From positions 1 through 7,597 of the forward strand of contig CALDMA010000026.1 of NCBI GenBank assembly GCA_937915075.1: 7,597 nt of DNA, read 5' to 3'. The notes under the pieces are model-generated. The model did not search any database. It was not told the DNA's origin and saw nothing but the letters and a program-made list of their open reading frames with translations. A program made the translations under genes and the position numbers. Within the stretch, counting starts at the first letter, position 1. The number at the start of each line of letters is the position of its first letter. Below, one piece after another: positions 6,111-7,597 of this stretch. The stretch comes from an uncultured Oscillospiraceae bacterium. Lineage in GTDB: Bacteria; Bacillota; Clostridia; Oscillospirales; Oscillospiraceae.

Positions 6111-6487
6111 GGCATTGGCTCTCTCCCCTGCTGGTGCTCGCGCTGCTCTTCGGCGGTGCGATGGCCAACGCGCGCTATGTTTCAAAAAGTGTGGACGGCT
6201 GGTGCGCGGGCGTGGAAGCCTCCCTTGCCGCCGCCGAGGCGGAGGACTGGGAGGGGGCGCGCGAAGCGCTCGGCGCGGTGTACGCCTCCTGGGACGCGCG
6301 GCAGACCTACTTTCACATCATGGTCGAGCACGCGGAGCTGGACGCGGCGGAGGCGCTCTTCGCCGTTTCGCGCAGCTTCGCCGAAAGCGAGGACGGCGCG
6401 GAGTTCCGCGCCAACACCGCCGAGCTGCTCACGCAGCTGCGGCTGCTCGACGAGATGGAGGAAATTTCGATCAAGAATATCCTTTAG
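6107..6487 (+). CDS. DUF4363 family membrane-anchored protein
   Basis: A 126-residue protein with one N-terminal hydrophobic segment (about 4-20, after MRHW), consistent with a signal anchor. The rest is helical and acidic. It ends in the family-like LLTQLRLLDEMEEISIKNIL (107-126), after HIMVEHAELDAAEALF (70-85). Function is unknown. It starts inside the DUF421 stop codon (ATGA), with AAGGAGGAGG just upstream; this DUF421-DUF4363 pairing is familiar in Clostridia and suggests a joint membrane complex. Its TAG stop at 6485-6487 overlaps the stop of the convergent nrdR, and no terminator is seen between them. The family is assigned from remembered pattern and context, not a search. Confidence 0.82.
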   Translation: MRHWLSPLLVLALLFGGAMANARYVSKSVDGWCAGVEASLAAAEAEDWEGAREALGAVYASWDARQTYFHIMVEHAELDAAEALFAVSRSFAESEDGAEFRANTAELLTQLRLLDEMEEISIKNIL

Positions 6488-6942
6488 GTTTTATCCGCGA
6501 GGAGCTTATTGAGCTCGTGCATGAAGGTGTCGATGTCCTTGAACTGGCGGTAGACGGAGGCGAAACGGACGTAGGCGACCTCGTCCACGCTGCGCAGCTT
6601 ATCCATCACCTGCTCGCCGATGGCCTCGGTCGAGACCTCGCGCTCAAGGGAGTTCTGCAGGTTCTGCTCGATCTCCTCGCTGATGCGCTCAAGCTCGTCG
6701 AACGACACAGGGCGCTTCTCACAGGCGCGGATCATGCCGCGCAGGACCTTGCTCCGGTCGAAGCTCTGGCGGCTGCCGTCCTTCTTAATGACGACCATCG
6801 GCAGACTCTCCACCGTTTCATAGGTGGTGAAGCGCTTTTCGCACGACAGGCACTCGCGGCGGCGGCGGATGCTGCTGCCCTCCTCCGCCGGGCGGGAGTC
6901 GACGACCTTGCTTTCCTTGTAACCGCAGTAGGGGCATTTCAT
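6484..6942 (-). CDS. nrdR: Transcriptional repressor NrdR
   Basis: A 152-residue ATP/dATP-sensing repressor of ribonucleotide reductase genes; it binds paired NrdR boxes. The N-terminal zinc ribbon has all four ligands (Cys3, Cys6, Cys31, Cys34 in MKCPYCGY and RECLSCEKRFTTYE). The RRRR at 26-29 is part of the DNA-binding surface. The ATP-cone domain spans about 46-136 (VVIKKDGSRQSFDRSKVLRG; YVRFASVYRQFKD). ATG 6942 is preferred over ATG 6957. GAGGTG (6950-6955) is then 7 nt away, and the protein begins at the canonical MKCPYCG. No nrd gene is visible nearby. An extended -10 promoter precedes it. Its TAA interlocks with the TAG of the convergent DUF4363 gene. Confidence 0.96.
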   Translation of the reverse strand: MKCPYCGYKESKVVDSRPAEEGSSIRRRRECLSCEKRFTTYETVESLPMVVIKKDGSRQSFDRSKVLRGMIRACEKRPVSFDELERISEEIEQNLQNSLEREVSTEAIGEQVMDKLRSVDEVAYVRFASVYRQFKDIDTFMHELNKLLADKT

Positions 6943-6949
6943 GGGCTTG

Positions 6950-6955
6950 CACCTC
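6950..6955 (-). promoter_or_regulatory. nrdR ribosome binding site that fixes the start at 6942
   Basis: GAGGTG on the minus strand sits 7 nt before ATG 6942. The in-frame ATG at 6957 overlaps this site and would add five residues before the conserved MKCPYCG, so it is rejected. Confidence 0.8.
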
Positions 6956-6987
6956 ATTTTCTTTGGTTTGGATATACTTCCAGTTTC

Positions 6988-6997
6988 ATTGTAGCAC
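6988..6997 (-). promoter_or_regulatory. Probable extended -10 promoter of nrdR
   Basis: On the minus strand TGTGC directly precedes TACAAT (6993-6988), giving the TGn extension. The -35 at 17 bp (TACCAT, 7016-7011) is poor. Predicted start is near 6981, leaving a leader of about 38 nt. No clear NrdR box is seen around it. Confidence 0.55.
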
Positions 6998-7035
6998 AGT
7001 CCTTTGCAAAATGGTAGACATAATTTTCAGTTTTT

Positions 7036-7292
7036 TCAAAATATTGGGGCCTTCCTTCGGTCAAAGGCGTAGATGATGTGGGGCTTTCCGCCGATGCTCT
7101 CCAGCCGCGCGAAGCAGAACAGCTCCGGGAGCGGCCAGGGCTGCGCGGGCGAATACGGCAGGGGAAGCTCCCCCCCTCCCCCGCGCCCCCGCCGCCGGGC
7201 TCGCGCCGCAGGGCGCGGGAGAAGGTCAGCTCCCAGCGGGCGCTTGGAAAGCGCACCGGCGCACCGCGCCGCCAGACCGTCTGATCGTCCAT
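7036..7292 (-). pseudogene. Small unrecognised gene, apparently frameshifted at a G7 run
   Basis: ATG 7292 follows GGGGAGG (7302-7308) with good spacing. The first frame gives MDDQTVWRRGAPVRFPSARW, then about 20 residues ending in a Gly-rich stretch. After the G7 run (7176-7170, minus strand) this frame turns into Arg/Ser-rich shadow sequence. The neighbouring frame instead continues as a credible, GC3-rich protein: ELPLPYSPAQPWPLPELF, FARLESIGGKPHIIYAFDRR and a TGA at 7036-7038. One extra G in the run would join both into about 85 residues. It may be a real mutation, phase-variable tract, slippage site or sequencing error. Product unknown; no membrane segment or familiar motif. The terminator of the upstream gene (7309-7344) separates them, so a promoter of its own is expected but none was identified. 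Confidence 0.55.
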
Positions 7293-7308
7293 GCTCCCGC
7301 CTCCCCGC

Positions 7309-7344
7309 AAAAAAAGCTGCCTGTACACTCTATGCACAGGCAGC
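7309..7344 (-). terminator. Terminator of the gene at 7362-7597
   Basis: On the minus strand 7344-7316 forms a 12-bp stem (one T-G pair) with loop TAGAG, followed by seven T (7315-7309). It starts 18 nt after the stop codon at 7362-7364. Confidence 0.9.
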
Positions 7345-7361
7345 CTTGCTTATTTCGTTTT

Positions 7362-7597
7362 TTACTTGACCTCATAGGCGCCGCGCACGAGCACCTTGGT
7401 CGTTGCCGCGGTCGCCTTGACGCCGCGGTCGGAGATCGTCATCATATAAAGATGGTTCTTCGTCAGACCGGCGCCGTTATCCAGCGTCGTGCCGCCGGTC
7501 GAGTCGATGAGGCCCGGGCTGGAGGGCGACACGACCGCAGCCGTGCCGACGCGCAGCATGACCTCGCAGCCGATGGCGCCGTAGAGGACCTGTCCGC
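7362..7597 (-). CDS. C-terminal part of a probable secreted or surface protein (5' end outside the window)
   Basis: Open from the window edge to TAA at 7362-7364, giving 77 residues that begin GQVLYGAIGCEVMLRVGTAA and end KVLVRGAYEVK. An internal ATG at 7559 is not a likely start: the frame stays open upstream with the same composition, and no ribosome binding site suits it. The sequence is rich in Gly, Val, Thr and Ser with alternating hydrophobics (VMLRVGTAAVVS, KNHLYMMTISDRGVKATAATTKVLV), typical of beta-strand domains in exported proteins. It reminds me of short exported hypothetical proteins in Oscillospiraceae, but I cannot name a family. A strong terminator follows. Confidence 0.8.
   Translation of the reverse strand, partial: GQVLYGAIGCEVMLRVGTAAVVSPSSPGLIDSTGGTTLDNGAGLTKNHLYMMTISDRGVKATAATTKVLVRGAYEVK

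Noticed and set aside
6115..7017. 300-codon plus-strand frame
   Set aside because: It is a shifted shadow of the DUF4363 gene followed by antisense of nrdR, not one protein.
6954..7337. 127-codon minus-strand frame as an intact gene
   Set aside because: It begins inside a terminator hairpin and turns into Arg/Ser-rich shadow sequence after the G7 run. The frame-shifted interpretation at 7036-7292 explains the coding signal better.

Overview
The window looks like chromosomal DNA from a high-GC member of the Clostridia, most likely Oscillospiraceae (Oscillibacter/Flavonifractor-like). The evidence is strongly GC-biased third codon positions, Gram-positive Shine-Dalgarno sites, a glmS ribozyme, an AUU-started infC and a DUF421-DUF4363 gene pair. 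Genus is not resolved. There are no mobile elements, tRNA or rRNA genes, or CRISPR arrays.

Layout. 1-240 (-) is the 5' end of infC (initiation factor IF-3). Its roughly 160-nt leader has a consensus promoter and an attenuator. 241-579 holds this leader plus a divergent upstream region with a strong inverted repeat. 580-651 (+) is a 23-residue Asn/Gln-rich peptide gene with its own terminator. 723-2680 (+) is an apparent operon: consensus promoter, PF06695 membrane protein, YfcE-like phosphodiesterase (ATGA overlap) and a secreted M15 D-Ala-D-Ala carboxypeptidase. 2681-3186 has no protein gene but is not empty. It carries a promoter-to-terminator non-coding RNA of about 265 nt on the minus strand and, divergent from it, a promoter that would make a roughly 65-70-nt RNA ending in the glmS terminator.

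3187-5025 (-) is glmS, preceded at about 5146-5281 by a glmS self-cleaving ribozyme riboswitch. Two strong hairpins lie between the ribozyme and the start codon. 5282-5426 is the glmS/DUF421 divergent region, with a 12-bp palindrome. 5427-6487 (+) is a DUF421 (YetF-like) gene overlapping a DUF4363 gene by ATGA. 6484-6942 (-) is nrdR, whose stop codon interlocks with that of the DUF4363 gene. 7036-7292 (-) is a small unrecognised gene that appears frameshifted at a G7 run. 7362-7597 (-) is the C-terminal part of a probable secreted protein continuing past the window.

Together the genes cover translation initiation (infC), cell-wall precursor supply and trimming (glmS, M15 peptidase), repression of ribonucleotide reductase genes (nrdR) and membrane proteins of unknown role. 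RNA-level regulation is prominent: one confident ribozyme, one probable attenuator and two candidate non-coding RNAs. The two RNAs in 2700-3190 and the frameshifted gene are the least explained parts.
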